The notes below the pieces were generated by a model that was given only the letters and a program-made list of their open reading frames with translations, made no database searches and had not been told where the DNA came from. Source: Bin18 sp965242795 (GTDB lineage Bacteria > Desulfobacterota > Binatia > Bin18). From it: 64,000 bases of DNA. Shown piece after piece: positions 41,281-49,352 of the stretch; within the stretch, counting starts at the first letter, position 1, and each line of letters starts with the position of its first letter. Location of the stretch: positions 3,782,001 to 3,846,000 of the forward strand of contig OZ251505.1 of NCBI GenBank assembly GCA_965242795.1. Direction: 5' to 3'. The position numbers were made by a program, and so were the translations under genes.

Positions 41281-44100
41281 GTGCGACTCCCTTTTTTGCT
41301 GGCCGGTTGCCTGCTCGCGTGCGCCTTGTGGATCGGACTCCCCACCGACGCCCGCGCGCAGGACCAGGAACTCTCCGAAGACATCATCCCCGAAGACTTG
41401 TTCGACGACGCACTCGAAGCCGACGAGACCGCGGACCCGGATACGGGCGCGGCGCAGCACACCGAGACCGAGTCGGCAGGCGATGGCGAGGGGACCGAGC
41501 ACGCCGCGGGTGAGGGTGGGGCGCCGGTCGAGTTCGTCGATTCCCCGATAGACGAATCCGCCGAGGCGTATGTCGAGCCAGCGAGTTCTGACGACGCGCC
41601 GACCGAAGCGATTGCCCAAGCTGCCATCGATGACGACGCGGAGATCATCGACGAGGTGGTGATCGGCGGCAACGACCGGGTCGAGGAAGAATCGATCCGC
41701 ATCAAGACCGAAGTGCTGGCCGGCACCGCGCTCGATCCCGAAGCGGTGGACGCCGACATCCGTTCCATCTACGAGATGGGCTTCTTCCACAACGTGGAGG
41801 CGAGTGTGGAACGCGAGAACGGGCGCACCGTGCTGACGTATCGGGTGAGCGAGCGCCCGCTGATCCGCGAGGTGCGCTTCGAGGGCAACGACAAGATCAG
41901 CAAGGAGAAGCTGGAAGTCGCCCTCAAGATTCATCCGCGGACCATTCTCAACCCGGTCCGCATCCGCCGCGGCATCGAAGACGCCAAGAAAGCCTACGAA
42001 GAGGAAGGCTATCTCGACGCAGAGATTTCGTATCGCGCCGAGCAGGTCGGTTCCGGCGAAACCACCGTCACGTTCACGGTCCAGGAAGAAAAGCCGACCA
42101 ACATCGTTTCGGTGAACTTCGAGGGCAACGAGTCGTTCGCCGACGCCCGGCTGCAAAGCATCATGCAGACGCGCAAGAAGACGCTGCTGTCGATGTTCTT
42201 TTCGGGCGGCACCCTGAACCGCGAGGCGCTCAAGACCGATACCGACCGGATCACCGCCTTCTACTACGACAACGGCTACATCAACGTGAAGGTGGACGAG
42301 CCCAGGATCGAGCGCAAGGACGAGGGCATCCACGTCACGGTCCGCATCGACGAGGGCGAGCAGTACACCATCGGCGAGGTCGGCATCGTCGGCGAGTATC
42401 CCGGCAGCGAGAATCAGGCCCTGCGTGCGGTCGAGGTCGAGGAGGGTGAAATCTTCAAGGCCAGCTATCTGCGCGAGGACGTCTTCCGCCTGACCGGCTT
42501 CTTCAGCAATTTGGGCTACGCCTTCGTCAACGTGGAGCCGGAGACCCGCATCGAGCAGGACGACAGCGTGGTCCATATCGACTATCGCATCGACCAGGGC
42601 CCCGAGGTGTACATCGACCGGGTCGATATCGCGGGCAACACCAAGACGCGCGACAAGGTGATCCGGCGCGAGTTGCGCATCGCCGAGCAGAGCAAATTCA
42701 ACGCCAGCAGCCTGGAGTTCAGCCGCAACCGGGTGCAGCGCCTGGGGTATTTTTCGGACGTGAACATCGCCACGCGCCGCGGGGCGCGCAGCGACTTGTT
42801 GAACGTGCTGGTGGACGTGAAGGAGGCACAGACGGGCGCGTTCAGCGTGGGCGCGGGGTTCAACACGGCCACGAGTCTGATCGGCTCCGCGCGCATTCAG
42901 GAGAGCAACCTGTTCGGCCGCGGGCAGCAGTTCGTGGTCAGCGGCAGCCTGGGCAGCCGCTACCGCAACTCCACCATCAGTTGGACCGATCCCTACTTTT
43001 TGGATACGCACCTGACGTTCGGCGCGGAAGTGTTCGACTGGAAGTTCGCCTTCGAGGACTTCGACCGATCCGGGATGGGCGGCGGGTTCCGCACCTACTA
43101 CCCCGTCAACCGGCTGGGGCTCACGACCTTGTGGGGCTATCCGCTGGACGACGTCTTCGTCGGCATGAACTATCAGTGGGAGAAGGCCAAGATCAGCGAC
43201 TTCGACGACATTACTCCGACGCCCGTGCAGGCCGAGGCCGGCAGTCAGGTCACGAGCAAGATCACGCCGACCCTGCGCCGCAACACGCTCAACCATCCGA
43301 CCGACCCGACCGGCGGTTCCTTCCAGCAGATCCGGTTCAGTCAGGCCGGCTTGGGCGGCGACGCAACCTACAGCAAGGCCGAGTTCCAGGCGCAGTTCTT
43401 CACGCCGGTATATCGCAACCCGCGGTGGGGACAGTTGACCTGGATGACGAATACGTTCTTCGGCTACGGGTTCGGCGACATCGACTACACCTGTGACCCG
43501 GACGCGACGAATCGGGTCATTTATACAGTTGATGACAAAACTTTCTTTGGTAGCCCATCTCACGCTAAAATCGCTGGCGGAGAGATTACGGGCACGTCCA
43601 TCACGTATTGCGAGAGTAAGGAACGGATACTGGACGGCGACCTCCCGATCTTCGACCGCTATTTTCCCGGCGGGCTGCACTCGGTCCGCGGGTTCGGCGA
43701 ACGCAGCCTCGGTCCGCGACAGGCCATCAAATTTTCTGCCGACTACCTGAACGAAGCTGAGGAGAAGACCTACCGCCGGCCGTTCGGCGGCAGCCAGCAG
43801 TTGGTGTTCCAGAACGAACTCGGCTTTCCGCTGGTCAAGGCGCTCAACCTGAAGGGCGCCGTCTTCAACGACGTCGGGAATGCGTTCTCCGCGGAACAGG
43901 GGCTCGACCTGGGCGACCTGCGCTACTCGGTCGGGGCCGGCATTCGGTGGAAGTCGCCGTTCGGACCCATTCGGATCGAACTCGCCAAGGCGCTCAACGC
44001 CAAGAGCGACGAGCGGACCAGCAACATTCACTTCGCGTTCGGCGGACAGGGCGGCGCGGGCAGCATCGGCGGCGGACGCGGACGCTACGGCGGCTACTGA
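41281..44100 (+). CDS. bamA: Outer membrane protein assembly factor BamA
   Basis: The protein of about 939 residues starts with GTG at 41281, with TAGGAG five bases ahead, and has a signal peptide cut after LPTDARA. A strongly acidic segment of about 110 residues follows, which is longer than usual. Five POTRA domains come next (EIIDEVVIGGNDRVEEESIR; REVRFEGNDKISKEKLE; NIVSVNFEGNESF; YTIGEVGIVGEYP; YIDRVDIAGNTKTRDKV), then the 16-strand barrel with the loop-6 motif VRGFGERSLGP near residue 802. BamA folds outer-membrane proteins into the membrane. Two oddities: an AT-rich patch codes for an outer loop with Cys738 and Cys777, and the chain ends in a Gly-rich tail after the usual last strand. 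It heads an operon with skp, fabZ and lpxA. Confidence 0.93.
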   Translation: MRLPFLLAGCLLACALWIGLPTDARAQDQELSEDIIPEDLFDDALEADETADPDTGAAQHTETESAGDGEGTEHAAGEGGAPVEFVDSPIDESAEAYVEPASSDDAPTEAIAQAAIDDDAEIIDEVVIGGNDRVEEESIRIKTEVLAGTALDPEAVDADIRSIYEMGFFHNVEASVERENGRTVLTYRVSERPLIREVRFEGNDKISKEKLEVALKIHPRTILNPVRIRRGIEDAKKAYEEEGYLDAEISYRAEQVGSGETTVTFTVQEEKPTNIVSVNFEGNESFADARLQSIMQTRKKTLLSMFFSGGTLNREALKTDTDRITAFYYDNGYINVKVDEPRIERKDEGIHVTVRIDEGEQYTIGEVGIVGEYPGSENQALRAVEVEEGEIFKASYLREDVFRLTGFFSNLGYAFVNVEPETRIEQDDSVVHIDYRIDQGPEVYIDRVDIAGNTKTRDKVIRRELRIAEQSKFNASSLEFSRNRVQRLGYFSDVNIATRRGARSDLLNVLVDVKEAQTGAFSVGAGFNTATSLIGSARIQESNLFGRGQQFVVSGSLGSRYRNSTISWTDPYFLDTHLTFGAEVFDWKFAFEDFDRSGMGGGFRTYYPVNRLGLTTLWGYPLDDVFVGMNYQWEKAKISDFDDITPTPVQAEAGSQVTSKITPTLRRNTLNHPTDPTGGSFQQIRFSQAGLGGDATYSKAEFQAQFFTPVYRNPRWGQLTWMTNTFFGYGFGDIDYTCDPDATNRVIYTVDDKTFFGSPSHAKIAGGEITGTSITYCESKERILDGDLPIFDRYFPGGLHSVRGFGERSLGPRQAIKFSADYLNEAEEKTYRRPFGGSQQLVFQNELGFPLVKALNLKGAVFNDVGNAFSAEQGLDLGDLRYSVGAGIRWKSPFGPIRIELAKALNAKSDERTSNIHFAFGGQGGAGSIGGGRGRYGGY

Positions 44101-44168
44101 GACGGCGCCCGGTCGGTCGTGATCGCCTTGGCCGAGCCTCTCGCTCGGAGAGGGGAGGGAACAACAGG

Positions 44169-44792
44169 ATGGAGAACAGCATGAATCGGAAGAGGTATCG
44201 GAGCAGCATCGCGGGCGTCGTGTTCGGTGCCGGACTGTTGGCGCTCTCCCCGGTCGAAAGCGCCGCCCAAGAGGCCGCGGAAGCGGCCACGCCGCCCAAC
44301 GCCGCGGAGAACGCGGGCGCCGTGGCCATCAAGGTCGGCTACGTGGACTTGCAGCAGGCGCTCAACAGTTCGTCCGCGGGCGAAAAGGCGAAAGACAGCT
44401 TCAAGGCGGAAGTCGAGCGTATGGAGCAGGTGCTCGAAAAACGCCGTGCCAAGGTGGAGAAGCTCAAGGGCGAGCTCGAAAAGAAGGCGCTGCTGCTGCG
44501 CGACGACGAGCGCGTCGCCCTGCAACGCGACTACCGCCAGGAACTGCGCGACTTCGAGCGCCTCTACAAGGACTCCCAGGAGGAACTGAAAATCCGGGAC
44601 CGCGAGTTGACCGCGCGCATTCTGGTGGAGTTGCGCCAGATCGTGAACGCCATCGGCGAGCAGGGCGACTACTCGGTCATTCTCGAAGGCAACAATACCG
44701 TGGTGCTGTACGGCTCCAAGAGCATCGACCTGACTGAGGCGGTCATCAAAGCCTACAACAAGAAGGGCACCAAGATCTCCTTCAAACGGTAG
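44169..44792 (+). CDS. skp: OmpH/Skp-family periplasmic chaperone
   Basis: The 207-residue protein has a signal peptide (MNRKRYRSSIAGVVFGAGLL to about VESAAQ), then VGYVDLQQALNSSSAGEKAK, a long charged coiled coil (ERMEQVLEKRRAKVEKLKGE) and a C-terminal return strand (YSVILEGNNTVVLYGSKSID). Skp trimers hold unfolded outer-membrane proteins in the periplasm before BamA. The ATG at 44169 has GGGAGGG nine bases ahead; the ATG at 44181 with GGAG six bases ahead is equally possible. A small hairpin CCGAGC/GCTCGG (44132-44148) lies in the gap after bamA. Confidence 0.88.
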   Translation: MENSMNRKRYRSSIAGVVFGAGLLALSPVESAAQEAAEAATPPNAAENAGAVAIKVGYVDLQQALNSSSAGEKAKDSFKAEVERMEQVLEKRRAKVEKLKGELEKKALLLRDDERVALQRDYRQELRDFERLYKDSQEELKIRDRELTARILVELRQIVNAIGEQGDYSVILEGNNTVVLYGSKSIDLTEAVIKAYNKKGTKISFKR

Positions 44793-44842
44793 CCTCGCCC
44801 TCCGCGCCGGACGCGGTTCCCGGTCCGGTGTGCCCGCCCCTC

Positions 44843-45310
44843 ATGGACATTGCCGCGATTGCCTCGCTGCTGCCGCACCGCTACCCGTTCCTGCTCGTCG
44901 ATCGGGTGGTGGAACTGACCGCCGGCGAACGCATCGTCGCGTTGAAGAACGTCACCGTCAACGAACCGTTCTTCGTCGGCCACTTTCCGCAGCGCCCGCT
45001 GATGCCGGGCGTGCTGATCTGCGAGGCGCTGGTTCAGGCAGGCGGCATTCTGGCCCGCGCGTCCGTGGCGCCGCTCGACGAAACGTTGGAGCGCCCCGCG
45101 GACCGGTTGGCGATGCTGACCGGTCTCGACCGCGCGCGCTTCCGGCGCCAAGTGTCGCCCGGCGACCAGTTGCGCCTGGAAGTCGCCATTCTGCGCCGCC
45201 GCGGCACGTTCTGGAAGATGGAAGGCAAGGCGCGCGTGAACGGAAAGATCGTGGCCGAACTCGAATTCACCGTGGCCGACGTGGCCCCGGACGACGAGAC
45301 GCGCGCGTGA
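44843..45310 (+). CDS. fabZ: 3-hydroxyacyl-ACP dehydratase FabZ
   Basis: The protein of about 155 residues has the FabZ active site: the catalytic His in LLPHRYPFLLVDRVVEL and the Glu in GHFPQRPLMPGVLICEALVQ. It dehydrates 3-hydroxyacyl-ACP in fatty-acid synthesis and sits, as in many genomes, next to lpxA, which competes for the same hydroxyacyl-ACP. The start is set at ATG 44843; a GTG at 44828 in the same frame is possible and neither has a strong ribosome site. The stop overlaps the lpxA start (GTGA). Confidence 0.93.
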   Translation: MDIAAIASLLPHRYPFLLVDRVVELTAGERIVALKNVTVNEPFFVGHFPQRPLMPGVLICEALVQAGGILARASVAPLDETLERPADRLAMLTGLDRARFRRQVSPGDQLRLEVAILRRRGTFWKMEGKARVNGKIVAELEFTVADVAPDDETRA

Positions 45311-46143
45311 GCAACCGGACGTCCATCCACCCCACCGCGGTCGTGACCCCGGGCGCCGAATTGGACAGCGGCGTTCAGGTCGGCCCGTATGCGGTGATCG
45401 GCCCGCACGTGCGCATCGGCAAGGACACGTGCGTGGGGCCGCACAGCGTGGTGGAGGGCCGCACGACGATCGGCCGCGACAACCGGATTTTCCAGTTCGC
45501 CAGCGTCGGGGCCGTGCCGCAGGACATGAAGTACCGCGGGGAGGACAGCGCGCTGACGATCGGCGACCGGAACACGATTCGGGAATTCGCCACGCTCAAC
45601 ATCGGCACGCGCGGCGGCGGCATGGAGACCCGCATCGGGGACGACAACCTGTTCATGGTCTATTCCCACGTCGGGCACGACTGTCGGATCGGCAACCACG
45701 TCATTCTCGCCAACTGCGCCACTCTCGCCGGCCACGTGACTCTGGAAGATTACGTCGGCGTGGGCGGTCTGGCCGCGATCCACCAGTTCACCCGCATCGG
45801 CGAATCGGCCTATCTGGGCGGCGGGGCGATGGTCGCCAACGACGTGCCGCCGTACTGTCTGGCGCAGGGCGACCGGGCACGGCTGTTCGGCCTCAACCGG
45901 GTCGGGCTGGAACGCCGCGGGTTCGGCGAGGCGCAGAAGCGCGGCATCAAACAGGCGTACCGGACGTTCTTCTTCGAGGGGCTGAGCCTGAAGGACGCGG
46001 TCGAGCGCATCCGCCGCGAACAGGCGGACTTTCCCGAAGCCGTCCACCTGGCCGATTTCATAGCGGCCTCGCAACGCGGCATCTGTCGGCCGCGCGGAAC
46101 GTCCGACGCCGACGAGGCGCCGGACGGCCATGGGCCGCGTTGA
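45307..46143 (+). CDS. lpxA: UDP-N-acetylglucosamine acyltransferase
   Basis: The 278-residue enzyme performs the first step of lipid A synthesis, transfer of a 3-hydroxyacyl chain from ACP to UDP-GlcNAc. The N-terminal part is a left-handed beta-helix of hexapeptide repeats (IHPTAVVTPGAELDSGVQVG, YAVIGPHVRIGKDTCVGPHS) with the catalytic His in YSHVGHDCRIGNHVILANC, and the C-terminal helices (LNRVGLERRGFGEAQKRGIK) are typical. The start GTG overlaps the fabZ stop. The C-terminus is about 15 residues longer than usual. Confidence 0.94.
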   Translation: MSNRTSIHPTAVVTPGAELDSGVQVGPYAVIGPHVRIGKDTCVGPHSVVEGRTTIGRDNRIFQFASVGAVPQDMKYRGEDSALTIGDRNTIREFATLNIGTRGGGMETRIGDDNLFMVYSHVGHDCRIGNHVILANCATLAGHVTLEDYVGVGGLAAIHQFTRIGESAYLGGGAMVANDVPPYCLAQGDRARLFGLNRVGLERRGFGEAQKRGIKQAYRTFFFEGLSLKDAVERIRREQADFPEAVHLADFIAASQRGICRPRGTSDADEAPDGHGPR

Positions 46144-46166
46144 TCGAAAATGCCTCACCGTTTCTA

Positions 46167-46273
46167 TCCCCTCTCTCCTGGTGGGAGAGGGGGAAGGCGG
46201 AGGTTACTCCAAAGCATGGAATCCGTCAGAACAGAGGAAGTGTCCTCTGGATTCCGGCTTTCGCCGGAATGAC
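46167..46273 (+). repeat. Composite repeat, left inverted copy around lpxI
   Basis: CCCCTCTCTCCTGGTGGGAG, GGGGGAAGGCGGAGGTTACT, GGAATCCGTCAGAACAGAGG and AAGTGTCCTCTGGATTCCGG, then CTTTCGCCGGAATGACG. The reverse complement occurs at 47475-47593. Confidence 0.8.
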
Positions 46274-46409
46274 GAGGAAACGGCCCGACGAATGACGAGC
46301 AATTGGCTGGGAATAACGAGAAAAAGGCAATGGGAAGGCCGATGCGGATGTCTGCCGCCCGGACGAATTGCAAACTGAAAACCGCCTACGGAAAGTTCAG
46401 GCGGACTGA

Positions 46410-47255
46410 GTGGATATGCTGCGTTTCGGTCTGATCGCCGGCAACGGTCGGTTTCCACTGCTGTTCGCCGAGGCTGCGCAAGCCGCGGGCGTCGAAGTCG
46501 TCGCCGTCGCCCACGAGGGCGAGACACCGCCCGAACTCGCCGACCGTGTCCCGGACGTCACCTGGGTCCACGTGGGCGAATTGGGCAAGATCATCGCCAC
46601 GTTTCAGGCCGCGGGCGTCACACAAGCGGTCATGGCCGGGGGCATCTCCAAAGTCGGGGCGCTGACCAATATCCGGCCCGATGCGCGCGGGATGGCGTTC
46701 ATCGGCACGCTGCCCAACCTCAACGACGACGTCATCCTGCGCGGCGTGGCGCGCGAACTCGAAGCCGAGGGGATCGAGACCGTCGAATCCACCCGCTTCC
46801 TGCCGGCGCTCGTGCCCGAGGTGGGAACCTTGACCCGCGCCGAACCGGACGCCGATCAATGGAAGGACATTCGGCTCGGCGTAGCAGCGGCCAAGGCGAT
46901 CGGCCGCTGGGACATCGGCCAGAGCGTCGTCGTCAAACGCGGGACCGTCCTTGCGGTCGAAGGCGCGGAGGGGACGAACGCCACGATTCGGCGCGGAGGA
47001 GAGTTGGCGGGCGACGGCGGCGTGGTTGTCAAGGTGAGCAAGCCACAGCAGGACTTACGCTTCGACGTGCCCGCGGTCGGGCCGGACACCGTGACGGTGA
47101 TGCACGAGGCGGGCGCACGGGTCCTGGCCGTGGAGGCCGGCAAAACGCTGTTGATCGAGCGGCCGACGTTCGTCGAGCAAGCCGACAAGCACGACATTGC
47201 GGTGGTCGCAGTCGATCCCGCGGCATTGGCCGCCGATTCGACTGACGAGGCATGA
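46410..47255 (+). CDS. lpxI: UDP-2,3-diacylglucosamine pyrophosphatase LpxI
   Basis: The 281-residue protein matches LpxI, which removes UMP from UDP-2,3-diacylglucosamine to give lipid X. It has RFGLIAGNGRFPLLFAEAAQ, the conserved GELGKIIATFQAAGVTQAVM, KIGRWDIGQSVVVKRGTVLAVEG-type text (here IGRWDIGQSVVVKRGTVLA) and the catalytic Asp region near GADGGVVVK (here GDGGVVVKVSKPQQDLRFDV). LpxI replaces LpxH in alphaproteobacteria, former deltaproteobacteria and others. The start is GTG 46410 or ATG 46416. The gene stands apart from lpxA by 266 bases of repeat and is framed by inverted repeats. Confidence 0.92.
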   Translation: MDMLRFGLIAGNGRFPLLFAEAAQAAGVEVVAVAHEGETPPELADRVPDVTWVHVGELGKIIATFQAAGVTQAVMAGGISKVGALTNIRPDARGMAFIGTLPNLNDDVILRGVARELEAEGIETVESTRFLPALVPEVGTLTRAEPDADQWKDIRLGVAAAKAIGRWDIGQSVVVKRGTVLAVEGAEGTNATIRRGGELAGDGGVVVKVSKPQQDLRFDVPAVGPDTVTVMHEAGARVLAVEAGKTLLIERPTFVEQADKHDIAVVAVDPAALAADSTDEA

Positions 47256-47417
47256 GCCGACCGATTTCGTTGCTGATACCTTTCACCGGAACCCGAGTCG
47301 TATTTCAGCTTGAAATCACCTTGGTCGGTACGCCTGTTCCCCTCGTCTCTGCGGCTCCTCCCTCATCATTCGCGAGGTTCTTCTTCGGTGCGGCCTCCTC
47401 CGTGTACGTCCCTTCCC

Positions 47418-47488
47418 CGTCATTCCTCTTTTATTTCGCCATTCCTGCTTTACTCCGTCATTCCTGCTTTATTTCGTCATTCCTGCGG
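47418..47488 (+). repeat. 19-base tandem repeat, about 3.7 units
   Basis: CGTCATTCCTCTTTTATTT, CGCCATTCCTGCTTTACTC and CGTCATTCCTGCTTTATTT follow each other exactly, then a partial CGTCATTCCTGCGG that is also the end of the adjacent dRS3-like repeat. The units look like amplified ends of that repeat. Confidence 0.85.
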
Positions 47489-47593
47489 AAGCAGGAATCC
47501 AGAGGACACTTTCTCCATTCTGACGGATTCCGTAAATCTGAGTAATCTCGCCTTCCCCCTCTCCCTAGCCCTCTCCCACGAGGGGAGAGGGGA
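47475..47593 (-). repeat. Composite repeat, right inverted copy around lpxI
   Basis: Reverse-complement partner of 46167-46273: CGTCATTCCTGCGGAAGCAG, GAATCCAGAGGACACTTTCT, CTGACGGATTCCG, CGCCTTCCCCCTCTCCC and CTCTCCCACGAGGGGAGAGG. Confidence 0.8.
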
Positions 47594-47719
47594 TAGGAGG
47601 ACATCGGGATGGCGAATGCCAACCGGATCCCTGCCTTCGTGGCTCCAAGTTGACGCCCCGCATGGAACGTGGCAGTATCCCCGGCACCCCGCCGGAGCAG
47701 CATCGCGGGGGCTCGTCGC

Positions 47720-47792
<73 letters not shown>

Positions 47793-47905
47793 TTCCGTTT
47801 CCCCGGCGACCCGCCTCGGGAAACGACCCGCCGACGATTACTGACCTGACGATCCGTAACGAAGGCGCGGCGAATCGGCCCGCGCCGTCAGTGTGGGTGG
47901 TGGAT

Positions 47906-48157
47906 ATGCCTGGGAGAGCAAAACCCTCGAGTTTCCTCAAGCGCCAACGCGAACGGGACCGCCAGCAGAAGCAGAAAGAAAAGGCGGAGCGCCGCCGCGA
48001 AGCCAAGGCGCGCAAAGCCATGAACCCGCGGCAGGAGGGCGACGAGGACCCGGACATTGCCGGCATCCAGCCCGGCCCGCAGCCGTTGCCCGAACAGTGG
48101 AACATCCTCGACGACAACGAGGACGAGACGGACGAAGAAGAGTCGAAACCGGAATAA
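47906..48157 (+). CDS. Small highly charged protein of unknown function
   Basis: The 83-residue product has a basic half (SSFLKRQRERDRQQKQKEKA) that should form one long helix and an acidic half (ILDDNEDETDEEESKPE). The frame is open upstream across the tRNA gene, so the start must be at or near ATG 47906. Such small proteins are common in former deltaproteobacteria; the charge split suggests contact with nucleic acid or ribosomes, which is only inference. GGTGGTGG precedes the ATG. Confidence 0.55.
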   Translation: MPGRAKPSSFLKRQRERDRQQKQKEKAERRREAKARKAMNPRQEGDEDPDIAGIQPGPQPLPEQWNILDDNEDETDEEESKPE

Positions 48158-48186
48158 TCCCACCGACGCCCGCGGCCGCGGGCCGT

Positions 48187-49314
48187 CTAATATCCGTCGA
48201 ATCTCGCCACGCGCTCGCGGTGATAGCCCGCATCGCCGAACGCGAACTCGTTCCACTTGGCACGTTTGAACCATACGTGCACATCGTGCTCCCAGGTGAA
48301 GCCGATCCCGCCGTGCATCTGCACCGCGGTGTTCGTCGTGCGCGCATAGACCTCGCCCAGACGTGCCTTCGCCAGCGAGGCCGCGCGTGCCGCATCCCGC
48401 GCCCGCGTGTCGAACGCGTACGCCGCATACCAGACCAGCGAACGCGCCGGTTCGATGTCGCTGACCGCCTCCGCGGCCATGTGTTTGAGCGCCTGAAAAG
48501 AGGAGATCGGCCGGCCGAACTGTTCGCGCACCTTGGTATATTCGACCGCCATGTCCAACGCCTTCTGCGCGCCGCCCAAGCTGTCCGCGGCCAGCGCCAC
48601 GCAGGCCAAGTCCTGAAGCTCTGCCAGCAGCTTCCATCCCCGGTCGCGTTCGCCGACGAATCCCGCAACGGGCACGTCCTTGAATTTGACCTTGTACGCA
48701 CGGCGCGTGCGGTCGAACGTGTCCAGTGGACGCACGGACAGGCCTGGCGCGTCTTTTTCGACGAGGACGAGGCTGACGCCGCGCTCGCCTTTGCCGCGCG
48801 TGCGCGCCGCCACGAGCAGCAGGTCGGCCAGCGGGGCGAACGGCACGAACATCTTGACGCCGCGCAGCCGGTAGCCGTCGCGCGTCTGGCGGGCCTTGAG
48901 CGTGACGCCGGCCGCGTCCAGGCGGTCGCTCGCTTCGAGCAGGGCCACGCTGGCGAGGGCGTCGCCCGCGGCGAGCCGGGGCAGCCACGTCTTCTTCTGC
49001 GCCGGACTGCCGCCGTGCATCAACGCGTACGTGGCCAGGACGGATGAGAACGGAAACGGGCCGGGCAGGGCGGCGCGGCCCATCTCTTCCAGCAGCAGCG
49101 CCATGTCCAACACGCCCAACCCCAAGCCGCCGAATTTCTCCGGCACGAGCAGCCCCGTCCAGCCCAGCCCGGCCATCTTCCGGTGCAGTTCGGACGAAAA
49201 GCCCGCCTCGTCGTCGAACAGTGCGCGCACGAAGGCGGGCAGACACTCGGTGTCGAGAAAGTCGCGCGCGGAGCGCTGCAAGAGGAATTGTTCTTCGGAG
49301 AGGCCGAAATCCAT
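48187..49314 (-). CDS. Acyl-CoA dehydrogenase, partner-type subunit
   Basis: The 375-residue protein starts MDFGLSEEQFLLQRSARDFL and has GLGWTGLLVPEKFGGLGLGV, LRGVKMFVPFAPLADLLLVA, REQFGRPISSFQALKHMAAE and VQMHGGIGFTWEHDVHVWFK. Like the protein at 26231 it lacks the usual E-P-G-x-G-S-D segment (here VALLEASDRLD), which fits the second subunit of alpha2-beta2 acyl-CoA dehydrogenases. It lies 38 bases after its partner at 49353-50543. The tail ends in a tyrosine shortly after the conserved region, as in the family. Confidence 0.88.
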   Translation of the reverse strand: MDFGLSEEQFLLQRSARDFLDTECLPAFVRALFDDEAGFSSELHRKMAGLGWTGLLVPEKFGGLGLGVLDMALLLEEMGRAALPGPFPFSSVLATYALMHGGSPAQKKTWLPRLAAGDALASVALLEASDRLDAAGVTLKARQTRDGYRLRGVKMFVPFAPLADLLLVAARTRGKGERGVSLVLVEKDAPGLSVRPLDTFDRTRRAYKVKFKDVPVAGFVGERDRGWKLLAELQDLACVALAADSLGGAQKALDMAVEYTKVREQFGRPISSFQALKHMAAEAVSDIEPARSLVWYAAYAFDTRARDAARAASLAKARLGEVYARTTNTAVQMHGGIGFTWEHDVHVWFKRAKWNEFAFGDAGYHRERVARFDGY

Positions 49315-49352
49315 AGGTACGCCTTCAAGGGGGAGTGGACGGCCCCACGCCG

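Larger units (their letters stand above)
47256..47719. other. Repeat-rich gap between lpxI and tRNA-Ala
   Basis: The 464-base gap holds the 19-base tandem repeat (47418-47488) and the right inverted copy of the lpxI-flanking repeat (47475-47593). No gene was found; the rest is C/T-rich without structure. Confidence 0.5.

Noticed and set aside
41300..41314. Lipobox-like LLAGC in the BamA signal peptide
   Set aside because: The hydrophobic core continues well beyond the Cys and ends in a normal cut site (ARA), so signal peptidase I is expected.
41254..44031. A 925-codon open frame opposite bamA
   Set aside because: Antisense shadow; no motif, and bamA is certain.
47418..47488. CRISPR-like array
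   Set aside because: The units are directly joined without spacers and are too short.
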